A stretch of 64,000 nucleotides of DNA from Roridomyces roridus (Eukaryota; Basidiomycota; Agaricomycetes; Agaricales; Mycenaceae): assembly GCA_029378245.1 (NCBI GenBank), contig JARKIF010000001.1:3162001-3226000 (forward strand), in the 5' to 3' direction. Shown piece after piece: positions 44,369 through 58,500 of the stretch. Under the pieces are notes generated by a model. That model had not been told where the DNA came from, made no database searches, and saw only the letters and a program-made list of their open reading frames with translations. The translations under genes and the position numbers were made by a program. Position 1 is the stretch's first letter. Each line of letters begins with the position of its first letter.

Positions 44369-45620
44369 CTGTCGGACTGTAGCTTTTACTATTAGTGTAA
44401 ACTTGGACGATACGCTATCTGTTGTAAGTGTACAAATGTGTAGCTATGCAAACGCTTGAAGATCCCTCGTCCCAGCAACTAGATGGCAGCGAAATCAGCG
44501 TCGAGTCAATGATAGAGGGACCCAGGGTTACTCACGGCAGGCGTCATCCGACTTCTAGGTACAAGTCGCAGGAACAAGGCCTTTCGCCTCGTACACACGC
44601 TGCCGAACCCGGTATTGGCGTAATGGAGGTCATCCAGGTGTGGTTTTGACCCAGACTGAATCGGACCATCGGAGGGAGTTTCGATGCTGGTGTGGATGGA
44701 ACTTGTACGACCTGGAACGAGCCGATCGAAATGACGTTGTAGGAAGTAGAGCCCGGGTCTGGAATAGGCGTTAGAGTCGGTGGGAAGAAGACTGACAGAG
44801 GCACTAACTGCACCCTTAGGGGCGGGAATGCAGTTCGATTGACCCTAGTCAGGCTGGTACGAGCCAGAAGGCAGTTGGGTCACGACGTCGCATATCGTGC
44901 AGGTACCATTGGTATTGGGATGAAAGCCAGCCAAGCACGACCAGACGACCCTGAAAACTTTGTGAGCGCCATGATCGGAACCATTGAGAAACAGCATACT
45001 GGGGAGACGACGAAAGCAGGAGGAGGGTAGAGATGAAAGATGTTGTCGAGTGGTAGGAGAGACGGATTAGCTCTGGCGAAACCCACGGAATATAGGTATT
45101 TTCCAGGAAATGCAGCCGCGGAAGCAAATCGCACCCGCGGAACTGTGAGGTATCGTCTGAGACTGTCCGAAACCGCCATGCCCTCAGGTGGAATGCAGTA
45201 TATGGAATGGATATCGGAGAAGGCCTGCGTAATCAGAGAGACGTCCCTGCACACGATAATACGGTTAGGCGCGTCGGTCCCGTCGCCCATCGACTCGGGC
45301 GTGTGGCTAAGAGAAAGCACGGAGTTTGCTATCTTGCTCGGTCGAAGGCGTTGAAGAACGTAAACGAAGCACGCGTAGGGCTATCTGCTCGTTATACAAC
45401 GCGTAGGGCCATGGAAAACGCGAGTTTTGCGTGTGGAAGGCACGCAAGCCGAGAGCCAGAGTTGTATTAGTTGCAAGAAAGGGAGCATGGTGGTTTGAGG
45501 CTGGGTTCGATACAGTCATAGACGCCCGTCGCCCGGCGGCTCCGGCCGATACAACTCGGAATCATTTCACCCTTTGATTCTCTTTCTCCCGACCCTCTCC
45601 TTCTCTGCAGCCTCAATGCG
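44369..45620. other. Intergenic, no convincing gene
   Basis: Frames on both strands are short. A minus-strand stretch near 44600-44700 (MVRFSLGQNHTWM) looks faintly protein-like but has no supporting context. Confidence 0.4.
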
Positions 45621-48600
45621 ATGGTCGAGTCGTCTCTTTCAAACTGGGACGGCAAGGCTACCCACAAGTCGATTCCGACCTCGAAAAAGCCACACATGAT
45701 ATCGAGTCCACCGACGGTGTTGGCTAGTCCCAAGTCGGGAGCTCTTGCGCAGACATCTCGAGCTGGTAAATTTATTCAGGTACAAGCGATTTTTTCTCGT
45801 GTGCCACTTTCGTGACTCCGATCTAGGTTCGGGACAATGAACCCTCGTCTGCCGACGCGGTTCGTGCTCTCAGCACATTCTCATTGGACACCTGTGCTAA
45901 CAAAACTCCAAGACGACACACGGAACGAATTCGACGTGTACTGGACCTTCGGAGCTGCACTTTGGTGCCCCTCGTCACATTCTCACCGTGCGGACCTCTT
46001 TGTTGCACATCCTGCCACCGTTTGCAACTCTTATTGATGCTTAGGACCCCGTTTCAGCGACTACTCCTGCACCTGCGTGGCTCCGAGAAAACACAGTGCG
46101 ATAGCACGCCGACACATCTCGTATAGGATACTTATTGCTTCTCCAGCTCACCCCTTCACGTACCCAGTCAAGCCCGAATCTGTGGTCGTCAACACCGCTT
46201 GAGGCCCCGTTGCCGAAGGAAGACCGCCACTCCGAGTCACAAAGCCGCAAAGTACAAGCCTCGACGTCCTTGCCCAGCTTGCCATCTGCAGAAACCGCCA
46301 AACGCGCTTTTAACGGAATTGAAGCGGTCGTACCTTCCAGCAACTCCCGTTCGGCTGCTTCACATTTGTCTCCTGTCGCAGTCCAAGAACGCGAGCGAGT
46401 TCCGCCCCTTCGTGTCTATGGAAAGCCGAAACTGCCTCCAACTGCAGTTGCTGGCGCGAGTGGGACGTCGTGGTGGGGGGTTGATGGCAAGCAGGTGTGT
46501 TTCCGTCTGATCGATCAATCTTCGCTTCCTCCCCTTTTCTTTACTGACTGAGCGTGAAGGCAGCGGCGTCCGGTGGCATGACGACCGGGGACGACGGACT
46601 CAGCGAAGATGAATTGCAAACCATCACCAAACCCCGAGCCGACGGGTCGCGATGGTCTGGGTCTAGGAGTCTTAGTGGCTCGCCGCAGAAAATGTTGAAA
46701 CAAAGGCAGGATATGGATGTGGATGCGCAGACGACCGAAGTAGTGAAACCTGTTACCATCCGAACATATGGGCGAAATTCAGGTCGCAGTTCAGCGGTGC
46801 GTCTTGTTATTTTTCTTTCCTGTTCTCAGCTAACGAGTAATGTTATAGTCACCACCAGAGGATGACCCCACCCCACTCGGGGATCCCCGTGACCTATTCT
46901 CTCCCGCTCCTCCACAGCTGGCTGGCGGACCCGAACTGTCCACTCCTCCGCACGACCCAAATCACATATTTTCACCTCCTCCGTCACCCAAAGGTGTTGT
47001 CGTGCGGTTGGGGCGACGATCGGGCTCTGCTCTTTCGATTCCGGACTCGCCCGTAACTCGAGGGCTGAAGCGGAAAGGCGATTTCCTGGATTGCGTACTC
47101 GTACCACCACCGCCTTTGCCAAAACGCCCGAAGCCGAAGGCGTCTTTGCCGGTCGAGCAGAGTTTCACTAATCCGAAGCCGACCTGGAATCATTTCGACT
47201 ATGTCCCGGGTCCGAGCCCGCGCAGGTGGAAAAGCCCTACGCTCACCGAGGGTGTTGGTCTGTACAGGAGCCCGCCGAATCGCTCAATCTCACCCGTGCC
47301 GCCGAGGAAAGCAAGTGGGGGCAAGGTGCATTTGTCGTTGGATGCGGCGCTCAATCACGCTTCGGCAAACAACGAGCGGGGGATGCCAGTCTTCACACCA
47401 TCTGTTGGTGACGAGCTGACGTGGTACAGGACGAGCGAGGTTCGGGGCAGGCGGGATGAGAGGGTGAAGAAGAAGCGCAAGCACTCGGTCGAACCGAAGG
47501 AACAATTTATCGTCGACGATAGCCCGCAGCGCCGGAAACGGGCTCGTAAAGTGGATCCGGATGACGTCGACGAGAACCAGCTGCAAATCTGCTGGGACGT
47601 CTCCACAGCGGAACTAGACCGCCTCGCGTGCGCGAACATTGCCTTGTACTTCTACGACACCCTTCTGGTGGACACGACAAATACCGAGTCGAGCGCACGG
47701 ACCGAGTTACCCCGAATGTCACTTTTGCCTCCCCGGGTTGAAGAGGACGAGCAAGATATCAGCGCCGGTGGGAATGTGCGATTCTGGGGAGCAGCGGTGG
47801 TGGATTCGCCTGTCAAGGAGGCTAAGCGTGCGCTTGTTGCCGAGAAATCGATGCTAAAGCCGAATCCCTCTACGTCTAAACTGCAGCTAGCGGTGGACGA
47901 CGTTGAGGAGACTTTTGCCCCCGCACCCAGACCAGCTCTTGCGCCTTCCAGCTCGGCTTCCGAGCCACTGGGATCATCTGTGGAATTGCCTCCCACCACG
48001 TCCGTCGGCCTTCCTTCTGCCGGCCCCAACTCCCTTCTTGCCCTCGAGAGCCCGCCAGCGTTGTCTATGAAGGCGCGAGGAAAGCAGCGTGCAGACAGGA
48101 CCCCTACTCCGCAGCGGGAAGAAGTGGCGAATTCACATCAAATCCCCTGGGTGGCCCAGCGGCCAGTGAGTCCCCAACCACAAAGCCCCCCGCCCGCACA
48201 TCAAATGAGCGATTTTTTCAATATCGATGCATCGCCAAACCAAGGGTCGATGCAGATCAGCCCACCACATCCTTTCCCTTTGTATTCTACGGCCCTATCA
48301 GCAACACAATTCGTCAGCCCCGCTTCCTTGGGGCACCATAACCCACCGCCTGACGATTCCCTTCCTCTCTTCGATGGGCAACCACACTATGGGGATGGAA
48401 CTGTCGATCCTTCGCTACTCTTGGGAGGAGCTACGGAGACAACAGTGGAAACTCTTCACGAGCCCGAGGAGGATTTGCTACGGAGCCCGTCACCCACACC
48501 ATCGGCGGCATCTTCGTCATCCGCTGCTGCGCCGGCTCCCGTGCCCACACCCGTGCGCACCTCTGGGAGAACCCCTGCCAGTCGCAGAGTGCCCGATTAT

Positions 48601-49774
48601 CTTATGAATACGGATCTACTTGATTCTGACTACGAAAACGACGCAAGCTCGGGCTCAGGTTCCGGCAAGGCAACTCGGGTAGCGAAAAAGGTGCATTCGA
48701 AGAACAGCAAAAAGCCCGCTTCAGCTCGTCAACCCAAGATCCGCAAGGCCGAGGTCACCGAGACTATTGCCCCAGCCGTGGTGAATCCGGATAGGTTCCA
48801 TCGCTACAGCGGGCCACCGTGGCCACTCGTCGAAGACTCTGTCTTCTGTCATCAATGTCGGAGGAGGACGGACTATCTGAATATGCAGTTTGACCAGTGC
48901 ACTCATGCATTTTGCGTTAGATGTATCATGATCAAGTATGTGTTCTGGGATCTCTCGCCAATGTTTTATGCTCAATTCCGATCGTCGCAGATATGAACGC
49001 GGTACCGTTCCTTTCCAGCTACAGGCGTCGACGGAGGAGTGCCCGCGTTGCAGTGGCATCTGTACTTGCGATGTTTGCACTAGGCGACGCGGAGTGGTCT
49101 ACGTGCCTGTCACCAAAACGCGTCATCCTCATCTGGAAGGCAAGCTCATTGAGCCCGCGACATACTATGCCACCATGTACGATTTCAATGGCGTGGCAAT
49201 CGCTCAAACTTTCTTGGGCGCGGACGGTGACACCACGGTTGCCCTTGCTCAGCGGATGAACCGGCGTCGACGTGTATTCATCGGTGCTGTCCAGGAGGGG
49301 TGGGAGCTTGGAGCCAAGCCCCGAGTGTACATCGAGCCGAGTCCCATTCTTGCTGCCAAAGAGCCCATTCCCGGACAGGAGCGATATTATGTCGGAGAGC
49401 AGTCGGTGTTGTCGCTTCCTGTGCTCCCTCGCCCCGTTCCCGTTGCCTTGCCTGCACTCCCGCCCCCTGTGGAAGTTGTCCCGACAGTTCCTACATCCGT
49501 CTCCGAGCCTTCACCACATCCCTTGGAACCCACGTCGGAGCCCATAGACATGCCCTCGCCGCTCTCATCGTTGACCGACTTCTCTGATCGAGACGATGAC
49601 GAATTTGCGGCCGCCGACGCCGAGGTTTCCGATCCGCAGCAACCCAAAGGGCCTGGTCAGCTGGACTGCACGAATGAAAGTCCGACGCGTGCCGAGCTCA
49701 CCCAAAGTCCGCTTGTACAAGCGCTTCCGGATTCGTTCCCTGAACACAAGAACGCAGAGGTCCTTGCCCATTGA
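45621..49774 (+). CDS. CDCA7-like protein with a C-terminal 4CxxC (R1-type) zinc finger
   Basis: Nuclear DNA- or chromatin-associated protein. The diagnostic part is near the C-terminus: PPWPLVEDSVFCHQCRRR, then DQCTHAFCVRCIMIKY, and after an intron (about 48936-48990) ECPRCSGICTCDVCTRRRG, matching the zf-4CXXC_R1 pattern of CDCA7 proteins. The N-half is long, Pro/Ser-rich and low in conserved blocks, with RVYGKPKLPP and RTYGRN. The exon starting 46852 (SPPEDDPTP) joins the previous one in phase. The start at ATG 45621 (MVESSLSNW) and the exon 45827 onward are supported by splice signals, but 45940-46144 is unresolved because two frames compete. Vertebrate CDCA7 activates the HELLS remodeller for DNA methylation; whether this long fungal form does is unknown. 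The 240 residues after the finger are Pro/Glu-rich. Confidence 0.8.
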
Positions 49775-49986
49775 AGGTTGCCGTGTGCATATATATACAC
49801 TATATCTTGTGTCCTTTTGAATACTCTCAGCAAACACCCTGTTCATTTCATACCACTTTGGTTGTCCCCGTAGATACAAAATGTACAATACATATTGTAT
49901 AAACTACGTACTTACTCGAATTATGCGTTTGTATCCTTGCTCCGTACGAACGCGGCGTCGACTTGCTCCAGTGCGCTATGAGCGGT

Positions 49987-51277
49987 TCATTCGGAAGTTG
50001 TCTGTGTCTTCAAGTTGGTATGTGAAGAAGGGTTCTGCGCAGAGGACATCGAAACCATGTCAATCTCGCTATGATTGATATCGGTCTGAAAAAAGTTCGG
50101 TTGGACTGGAACGAAAAGACGGGTGAATGAGCTCACGAAAATACCGCGAGGACCAGTAGATGTGTCTGGATAGTCCCGGAATACCACATTCGTAACGGGG
50201 ACGGTTACTGGCGTGGCTCCTGTTGTTTGTGACGTGCCTGCTGGATTGGGGAGACCGATGAGGAAGTTGGTTAGGATTGTGAGCGCGTAGATGCGTCCTT
50301 GCGAATAGAAAAACAGTAGGTATACTAGCGGAAGAAAATGAATGGATTGGGGTCGTCGGGAAGAGGGATACATGCCTGGGTTGTTTTTCAGCAAGAATAT
50401 CATGACACACAGAGTGGTTGAAGCGACTACAACGCCAGATGTGAAACTCATGATCACGAGTCGGCGAAGCAGACTGTGGGTATTGAATAAATTGCGTGGT
50501 TGAACAAAAAGGAAAGACTTACTGTCGTGTAGAAGGCCGAGCCGCAGACGTGATATCCATTCGAATGAAGGTGAACATGAGCGCAGATGCGACGAGAACA
50601 TCTGTCGAGGCGCATGATATGGCGCCGATCCTACTCGTGTAAATAGGACTACTTGAAGCAAAATCACGGACACATACTTGGTGGCCATAAAAGCCGGGCC
50701 CAGTGGAGAATTGGTTTTGAGGACCAAAATCGCCGACGCGTAACTTGCTCCAAGCTGGGCAAATGTTGGACCATGAAATATGAAAATTGAACTGACCCAC
50801 TCACATGGACGAAAATGGGAACAATGAGGAACATAGTGATTACCCGGTTCTTCGTTCTAAAGTCAAGTCAGCATCCCCAGAAAGCCGGTGCGACTGGAAA
50901 CTCACAAGAGAAAGTAAATATAACACAGGAAAAGCTGCTCTATGGACGCGGTGCCATACGTTGAGAACAACAGGACCGCTGTGTAGTGGTAGATCTGATC
51001 GAAGCTGAGAACCAAGAGGCTGTAATATGCCTCGCCGCACACTCCGATGGTGCACACAGTGTCGAAGAGGAACATCAAGATGACCCCTGCTCGAGCAAGT
51101 CGCGGCCGACTTCGCGCGTGTTGAAAGTATCGTGCAATCAAGACGATCTCGAGCATGTAGAGCATGCAGTTAATCCATGGGGCCACCAAGATGTAGCTGT
51201 GCCCATTTTTAGTCAAGAAGATGATTCGAGGGGTTTCTCAACACGTACGTGTCATAGACCAGTGCTGGATTCGGCAT
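49987..51277 (-). CDS. Seven-helix membrane protein, DUF6534 type
   Basis: A family expanded in Agaricomycetes, with GPCR-like topology but no established function. ATG 51277 (MPNPALVYDT), intron 51197-51248, then PWINCMLYMLEIVLIARYF, GVILMFLFDTVCTIGVC with EAYYSL, a third hydrophobic stretch to LFLCYIYFL, NRVITMFLIVPIFVH, then after further introns STDVLVASALMFTF, SLLRRLVIMSFTSGVV and the hallmark end RIYALTILTNFLIGLPNP. The cytosolic tail ends SSHTNLKTQTTSE. At least six introns; the last is 50099-50149 or nearby. Tail-to-tail with the CDCA7-like gene. Confidence 0.75.
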
Positions 51278-52472
51278 GGAGAACGGCGCCCAACAAGGCG
51301 TCGTTTATTAGCTATAGCACGTCTGACCGAAGGACGGAAGGGAGGGAGCGGCGCGTGGGTGCACATTGGATCCGTGGTAGATGTTTTTAAATTTTGCGTT
51401 GACTGATCGCCGCGGCCGGAGGTGCGATGTCAAAATCCAAGACAGTGGGAGTTTGGTGAGAGTCTTCGGGGAAATTATGATGGTCCCCTACTTTGGAGGA
51501 CTGTGGATTGCTGCACACGACTCGGAAATCCAAACACTGGCTACTGCCGCCATACGCGACTTTCATTGGCGTTCTCATGTTCCAGCTGTTCATGGGCTGC
51601 AAGCATGTCGTTAGTTTGCCTCGGGCTCCGGGCTGGGGAAGCGATTTTGGACAGCTGTGACATACATATTCACGGCACCACCGACACCTTGCTCTTCACA
51701 ACTTCGTCTGTGATTCACGACTTCGTTTGTGAAGACAAAAGACAGAGAGACTCGAGCTGCGGTGCATGCCGCTGTGGCCCGACGGTCAGTGTCATTGAAT
51801 GCGAGAAGCATGCCGCCGCAAATAACTCGAGTTACGGAGAAAAAGGATGCTCGCAGTGGGCTGAACAAGAAGGCGCGCCACAAAAATTAGGGTAACCGCG
51901 TGAATCTGCGGACAAACCCAGAGGGGTACCGGATGAGCCGGAAAGTAGACCGGACACACCGATTTGAGCAGGGATATGACGAAATACTTGCGGCGTAGAG
52001 ATGCCGCGATTGGTAAATAGAGGCCGAGAATGCTACAGGCCGCCGCTTTCGGATTCTCATCGGTGTGGGTCGTGAGGAAAAAAAGCCCAATGCACAGTGG
52101 CGCTTGAGTGGCGCATGAAGTCTTGCGCGACCTCTGCGCAGCTGGATACAGATCGGAGAGCCGCGGGCAGAGGATCCGGCCGAAAAGCTATTTTTCGGGG
52201 TATCTTTGACTGCAATTCCACGTCGAGAACAGGTGGTGTGCACTATGCACAGTCAGTAAGTACTAGTGGTGGCAATGGTCTTGATTCAAGCGGTACATTG
52301 ATTGTATCATGATCATCAGATACAGGCCGGCGGCAAGTTCAAACTTGGTTCAAACTCTGAAAGGAAAGGACCAATGCCATAAAATTTACATTGTAGTACT
52401 CTACTTGATATTTACAGAATCGGTGGCCGCGTATTGTCCATACGAAATGTGTTATATAACCCTCCCCGCAAA
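51278..52472. other. Intergenic, no gene recognised
   Basis: Several frames of 60-150 codons exist but overlap each other and show no motif or consistent splice pattern. Holds the 5' flank of the DUF6534-type gene and the 3' flank of the next gene. Confidence 0.45.
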
Positions 52473-54476
52473 TTAATCTTTGATAGCGTACTTGGACCGC
52501 TCGCGCAGGATGGGCGCGTACCTCATTAACAACTGGAACAGATATAAGAAACATCCAACACTTCAGGGAATGCACATACCCAATATACGAATATCAGAAA
52601 GAAAGACACGCCTGCAAGTAGCCCCGATGCGCCTCTGAGCCCCAAGTTGATAAAGAACGGACGGCCGAAGAGACTGGATGGCGTGAGAGGACGCTCAACA
52701 CGATGGATATGCACGTACGGAAAAACGGAAGCGATGGAGGCGCGGAAGAGGGTATTGGATGCCATAACCGAAGCTTCGTTTCCTGGGTAGGATACTACGA
52801 TGTAGCCCCAGATGGCCTGGAAAACGAGGAAAAGGCCCGGCATGTAGAGCGCTGCACCGACGACGGGGACAGCCCAATGAATGCTAGCCTTTGCGGTAAA
52901 ACCGAACATCATGACGCTGGTCGGGATGAAGAAAGCTGGGAGAAGACCGATCTCCAGCAGAATCTCGGGAGGCACTGCCTTGTTTTCGGCCGCAGCACGA
53001 GCGTACCGAGGTCCGATTAGATAGATTTGGTAGAGAAAGTAGAAGCCTAGCTATGGGATCGTCAGGGGAGATGAAGAAGGGGGGCCGAGAAACTTACAGC
53101 AGCAGAACTCGAGACCAAGAAGCCCAAGTATGGCAAGCCACCGACACCCTCATTGAAGTGGTAGACGCCGAGGAAAACTATGGGGAAGGCCTCAAACCAT
53201 AGATAGAATACCGCGTCTAAATATGAGACAGATACAGTCAACAACACGGACAAGACTCACAGACAAAGCCGGAGTAAATGTTGATGAAAATAAGGACAGG
53301 CTCCATAGCAAGGATGAGGGGCATCACAAGCGCCTCGTATGTAAGTTCAGTCGCGGTTTTCATCTGCGCAGCACGCTCCGCAGCCGTGTATAATTCATTG
53401 TTGCCCGTGAGCTTCCGTAGGCGCTTCGCACGGCGAAGTAGGATCGTCGGGCCATTCGTCTCGGGTAAAAAGACGGCAAGGAATATGAGCGTGAATCCAG
53501 AGAGCCAGATGAGTTCGAGGATTGGCCATCGCCACCCCTTGGCTTGAGCGGAAAAGCCGCCGATCACAGGCTAAGCGGACACGATGAGTACCAGTGCGAG
53601 ATTAATCCAGGCAGACTTACCCCTAAAATGGGGCCGACGGTGGCTGCAAGAGTCCAGATTCCGAGCACGTAAGGGACCTGGGTCGGTGGAAAGATGTCAC
53701 CCATTGATGCGCCGCCGGTGGAAAGGGCGGGGCTGCCAAAAAATCCCGTAAGGAACCGCATTGCGAGAACAGTGTTGAGATTTTTGGCGGTTACAAGTGG
53801 TACTTGCAATATGAGGTAAATGGAAAAGGCGCCGACGTAGCCAGGATTTCGGCCGACAGAAGGAAGGTCTTGTATTGGTGATAAGAACATTGGACCTATG
53901 CCATAGCCTAGAAAGTAGATGAACAGCACGTCGGAGCGGGAAGAGAGATATGTACCAAGGATGAATAGTGTCAGGCCGAGGGTCCCCATCACAAGCGAGG
54001 AATTGAATTCCTCCATCAGCCCCGGAATCGAAGAGGTGTAGATGGCGCTGCCGATGTATACAGCGAACGTCAAGAGACTGATATTCCCTGCAGTGAAACA
54101 GCGTTTTCTGAACGACCAATTCCTGTAGGTGGCGTCGTAAAAGAGAATGAAATGATTAGAAAGAGGCTTACCGTGGGTTGTCCGGGTCATTCTCCTCCCA
54201 GTCTACCAGGAACGGGTCAGCGACGGCATTGGTGATGCCTGGCAATCTTCGATCTGCTTCCATGGGTGTTAATACCCCTGAACTTTCGGGAGAATTCCTC
54301 TTCTCTTCGTTCTCCGAAGGCAGAGAATTCAGCCCAACATCTCGCGCGTCGGTCAACAGAAAGCGCGCGGGGACCACGTAGTCTGGCCGTTGATCAGCGT
54401 AGGGAAGAAGTCGGCCGTTGGAAACATAGTTGAGTATCTGGCCGACAGTCGCGTCGCGGATTAAGTCGAGTCCCAT
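52473..54476 (-). CDS. MFS drug/polyamine:H+ antiporter, DHA1 family
   Basis: Plasma-membrane efflux pump of the caffeine-resistance/polyamine type. ATG 54476 gives a cytosolic N-tail (MGLDLIRDATVGQIL) ending in the family sequence EENDPDNPRNWS. Helices then include FAVYIGSAIYTSSIPGL, LGYGIGPMFLSPIQDLPSVGR (the antiporter segment between helices 2 and 3), GFFGSPALSTGGASMGD, VPYVLGIWTLAATVGPILG and, after an intron, PVIGGFSAQAKGWRW. FLPETNGPTILLRRAKRLR starts the central loop. The second half has YLWFEAFPIVFLGVYHFN and GLLAGVSFFLIFVYW. The last exon, reached through an intron ending AATGAG, encodes YAPILRERSKYAIKD with stop at 52473. Six or so introns. Complete by motif. Confidence 0.85.
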
Positions 54477-55588
54477 GACAGGTCCAGGTCCAAGGGCGAG
54501 TGCATATCGTTGCCGCTCTTTATAAAACGAATTGCTCGAGTGACTGATTACTGGAATTGTCCGTGGATTCTAAAGATCGTCTACCCGAAAGTGCGGGTAG
54601 AAGGGGGCTTTGATGGATAGAAAAGGCAGATCCGACTTCCCCGCCGTTGTTTTGCTAGGCTCTTGGCTCATCTGTCCGGGAAGACCCACAGCAGATTCCG
54701 TTGTGTCGCTAGGGTAAGGTGAGCCTGAGTCTTACCACATACTCCAAGTCGATGAATTGCGGCATGCATAATCGTGGACACCGGGAAGGCCATCAAGGAC
54801 GAGGCGCACGGATCCCTACCGAGTCAAGGTATCGAGGGAGTTTCATAGTATTTAGAACATGAATGTTTCACGGCGGATGCATGGCGGACTCCGAGGGTGC
54901 TATGGCGGACTCCGGGGGTGCTATGGAAGGATGTTCAAACAATCTTGCGATTCTGGCCTGTACTAGGTTGCGTCGATCTTGAATGTATTTTGAACAAAGA
55001 TCTTGGAAATGTCCAGAATGACCGGCGTCGGACAAGGTGATAAGCTGGATACTGTCAGGTCGGCGTTCCGGCGCGGTGTGTTCGGTGAAGCCGTGCAACT
55101 TGCAAATACAAGAACCCACGGAGGATGAGCGCAGCGTTCAGGGACTGACGAAAACCGGATGTATCCCGAGAAATTTGCAGCCTTTTAACCGATTATCGTG
55201 ATTCCTGAGAATGCATGAGTAGCCAGTGAGTCGGGTTGCCCAGTACAAACAGGGCCAAGGTCCGTAATGGCATAGAAAAATTTAAGCGGCCCTCGTGGCG
55301 ATTTCCGCTCGATTTCCGGGAATGAAGATCAATGGAATAGGTTTGTCTGGTTCCGAAGCCTGAAGGTGGGTCTCTCTTGGATCGCCATTTCGTCGAGGCT
55401 ATTCGATACAAGCCAGCCTTAAGCGAGTCCCCTCGAGCGGCGTCCAACTCCTGATGAGAGACAGAGTGACCTGTGCTCAGGCTGATAACAGTAAGCTTAT
55501 TGCTTATCAAGTCTGGGCATCTTGGACAACTTACGAGAGCACAAATCAAAGGTAGACTGCCCAAACTCTGCCTATGTATCATGTTGCT
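54477..55588. other. Intergenic, with a short tandem repeat
   Basis: No gene recognised. At about 54881-54922 a 21-base unit beginning ATGGCGGACTCCG occurs twice in tandem and starts a third time. Confidence 0.5.
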
Positions 55589-55595
55589 ATCATGG
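55589..55595. repeat. Target-site duplication, left
   Basis: ATCATGG directly before the left end of the transposon; the same seven bases follow the right end at 59150-59156. Confidence 0.8.
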
Positions 55596-58500
55596 TACGA
55601 AGCGCGGTTGGTTCGTGGATGAAATTAAAATCAAAACAGCAATCACGCGTTCGATTCTCGTAAGTGCCACCCTTTTATGGGTTTTATTACATTCCTTCCT
55701 GCATCCATGACCCTTGGGAGCCAGATCTCCGCCTAATGGATTGGGTATCTGCTGAATATTGGGTCCAAAAAGCCGCTCCCAGCAGATATTGACAGGGAAC
55801 CAGGCTATGGAACAGTGGGTCTGTCACTAAGTATCTCCAGCTTAGTCTAGACGTTAATGTGCTTGTTCCTTTCTACTCCGCTTTTGCCTTGAATTGATTC
55901 TACTTTTTAGTAAGTTTCTGCCATCCTTTCTTCGTGTTCCAGTTAGCATTGAGCCCGGCGCTCGTCCAGGATTCAACGAGTACGGTAATTCTCAGTGCAG
56001 GCACATTTATCCAACCGCCTGTGAATTCTAGACACGGTGTAAATTGATATCCGGATTTCCGGTTGGTTCCTGGGACTCAGTCCATACTTATGACTGCCGC
56101 CCCGCTTGGAAGGATCCCCTGCTCCAACCATTCCTTTCGTAACCGGGAGGCTGCGGGAGCCTCCAGCCGCACCATGCTGCTCCACCGGGCCTCCCCGCTG
56201 ATCCTGGCCCAGATCCTGAGCCTAGATAAAAGTTGCCGCGTGTGGATACTGGTTTGAGGTATGCTGGCGGTCTACCCTGCAGTCCCTGGCTGACGTGTCT
56301 TGGTTTACTGCTTTGAATCTTGGAGGTAAGTGTCCGAAAGTTGTCCGGATAATTTAAAGGCTGTGGTGGGTGTTCATTCATTGATTTTCCTTGGTTGGAA
56401 GACCATCGACACCAGTGTCCTGGTCTAAATTCAGAGTGAATGGAGTCTCATTGAAGGAAGTGAAGATAGAGACCTTGGATGTTATAACTTATCGGCGAGA
56501 TTGAAACACGGGGAACTCAAGGGGCACTTGCACACTCTCTGGGATCCGAGTCTGGATTGATTCACAGTAACAATGTGATTTTGGGGTTGCCGCAGAGGGG
56601 TTGTTGAATGCGCGTGTCAAGGTCATGCTCAAGAGTCTAGGCTGCCCCAGCCAGCAAAGTGGCCCCATCGAGGTAAGAAATTATCTTGGCTGAGTTAGCT
56701 CCAAAATCAGAGCTGATGTGTTAAAAGAAAGGTACATACCCGATTGGATATACAAGTCGAGAGTGGTCGAACGACCACGAGCAGTGGTAGTATCAAGAGC
56801 CGGGAAGTTGGAACGGGTAGGCTCGATACGGGCTCGGGCCCTGTAGTAGCATGACTACGAACACAGTCGTTCAGATCACCTAGTAGAGAGGCAATGGCAT
56901 GCTTGGAGACTACCGTCGGACAAAGCTAATCATTGAGGGGGAAATGGCCCATGAGGGCCCTCGAGAATACTGGAGAGGAGGACTTGAATGAGCTCTCCTG
57001 GCTTATAGGTTCATTTGAAGTTTGAGTTGCCGCGGGTCACGGTTGCCTCCTCGTCAACCAACGCGGCGGATCAAGACTGAAAGACTGTTGTTCGCTCTCG
57101 AACATTCAAGAAGGCGCACAAGGCCTTGGCTGCCGGGGTTTGGATTCGGTGGAGGACAGTACTTGGGGAGCTCAGATTTCTTCAGTGTCAGGGCCGCCCA
57201 GGCTGGCAGCGTGGGCAGCAGCGCGAAGGGCCGCTGAACTTGAATTTGAAAGCAAGCCGAGTTTGAGCCCAGTCCTTTGCATTTGTATGCGGTTCAAGGC
57301 GCAGGTTCTGTGTCCTTTTATTCTTGGTACGTAGGTGGCTCCATGGAGAAAGCAGGCCGGTTAAAACATCGAAAGGATAGCATGAGCAGAGAACAGTTGA
57401 AGCTGGTCGGAATCAGACACCGATCATGATCACCGTTGACGGTACCGGCGTCAGTACAAAACAGGTTGAAAACAATACAATTTCAGACGACAATGGGAAG
57501 GCCCTAGCTTGCTGACTGACTCGTCTTCTGCGGAACCTCCGCTCGTGCCTCACAAGAATTAAATAAGGGACGCACAAAAATTAGAATCAATTCAAGGCAA
57601 AAGCGGAATAGAAAGGAACAAGCACGTTAACATCTAGACTACACCGCCAGAGTGCGGCCAGCTGACCAGCAGCTGGGGGGTGAGATGTGTACCACATGTT
57701 GCTGACGAACGGCATCCGGCTGGTGGCTGGCTGGATCCCAGCTCTTATCTTCAATGGACCCAGTGTGGGTCCAGCTCGGGCTGGTACATCTGGTCAGACT
57801 AGCTGGCCACCAGCTGCCATTTCATTCCTTGTTCATTCGTTGCCACTCCTCTCGACATATTCATCGCACTTCAAAATATAGCACAGAAATTCAATTCGAT
57901 TCGACATACGTACATATGTTACATGACAGGAAGTATACATGGAGACAACGCATCGAACGAACCGTAAGTTTTAGAGGAGGCGGCCTAGCAGATGATAACG
58001 TTAATGCCGCCGTAAGAAAGAAGCCATCGTCGAAGGACACGAAAACGGACGCGATGTTGTGGAAGTGTTGACGGAGCGTTGACGCGGGTACACGGGAAGA
58101 ACATGAAGAAAAGGAGTGGTGTCGCAGTTGCGGAGGGAGGGGCATTGAACGGGAACCACTGATTTGGGGCCTTGAGGCACAGGGACAGTACGACTTGCAG
58201 AGAAGAACTCTAGCCGGGGATGCTTCGAAGCCTGGATTGTCTTCAGACTTGCAGCCTTGCAGGGGGGACTTCGAGGATTGCGGCTTGAAAGGGAGAAAAG
58301 CACTCTTGAAGAGCTTGCAGTCAAGGCTTCGCGGGAGGACCAAGGAATGTGGGGGGAGGAATGTGGGCGAAGGGAAGAAAGATGCGCGGGACAGTTCCAA
58401 ATCACACCATTATATATCGCTTACCGTTACCATGGAGTGCCGAATCAACGCCGAGTATCAACCATGTGGAGTGTGGAGTGATGGTGATGGACAGACATCT

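Noticed and set aside
44544..44813. Possible small secreted or copper-binding-like protein on the minus strand
   Set aside because: Only a faint resemblance (MVRFSLGQNHTWM); no signal peptide, ligands or intron pattern.
55640..55680. tRNA-like B box (GTTCGATTC) with a following TTTT in the transposon end
   Set aside because: No convincing A box or cloverleaf around it; probably chance within the inverted repeat.
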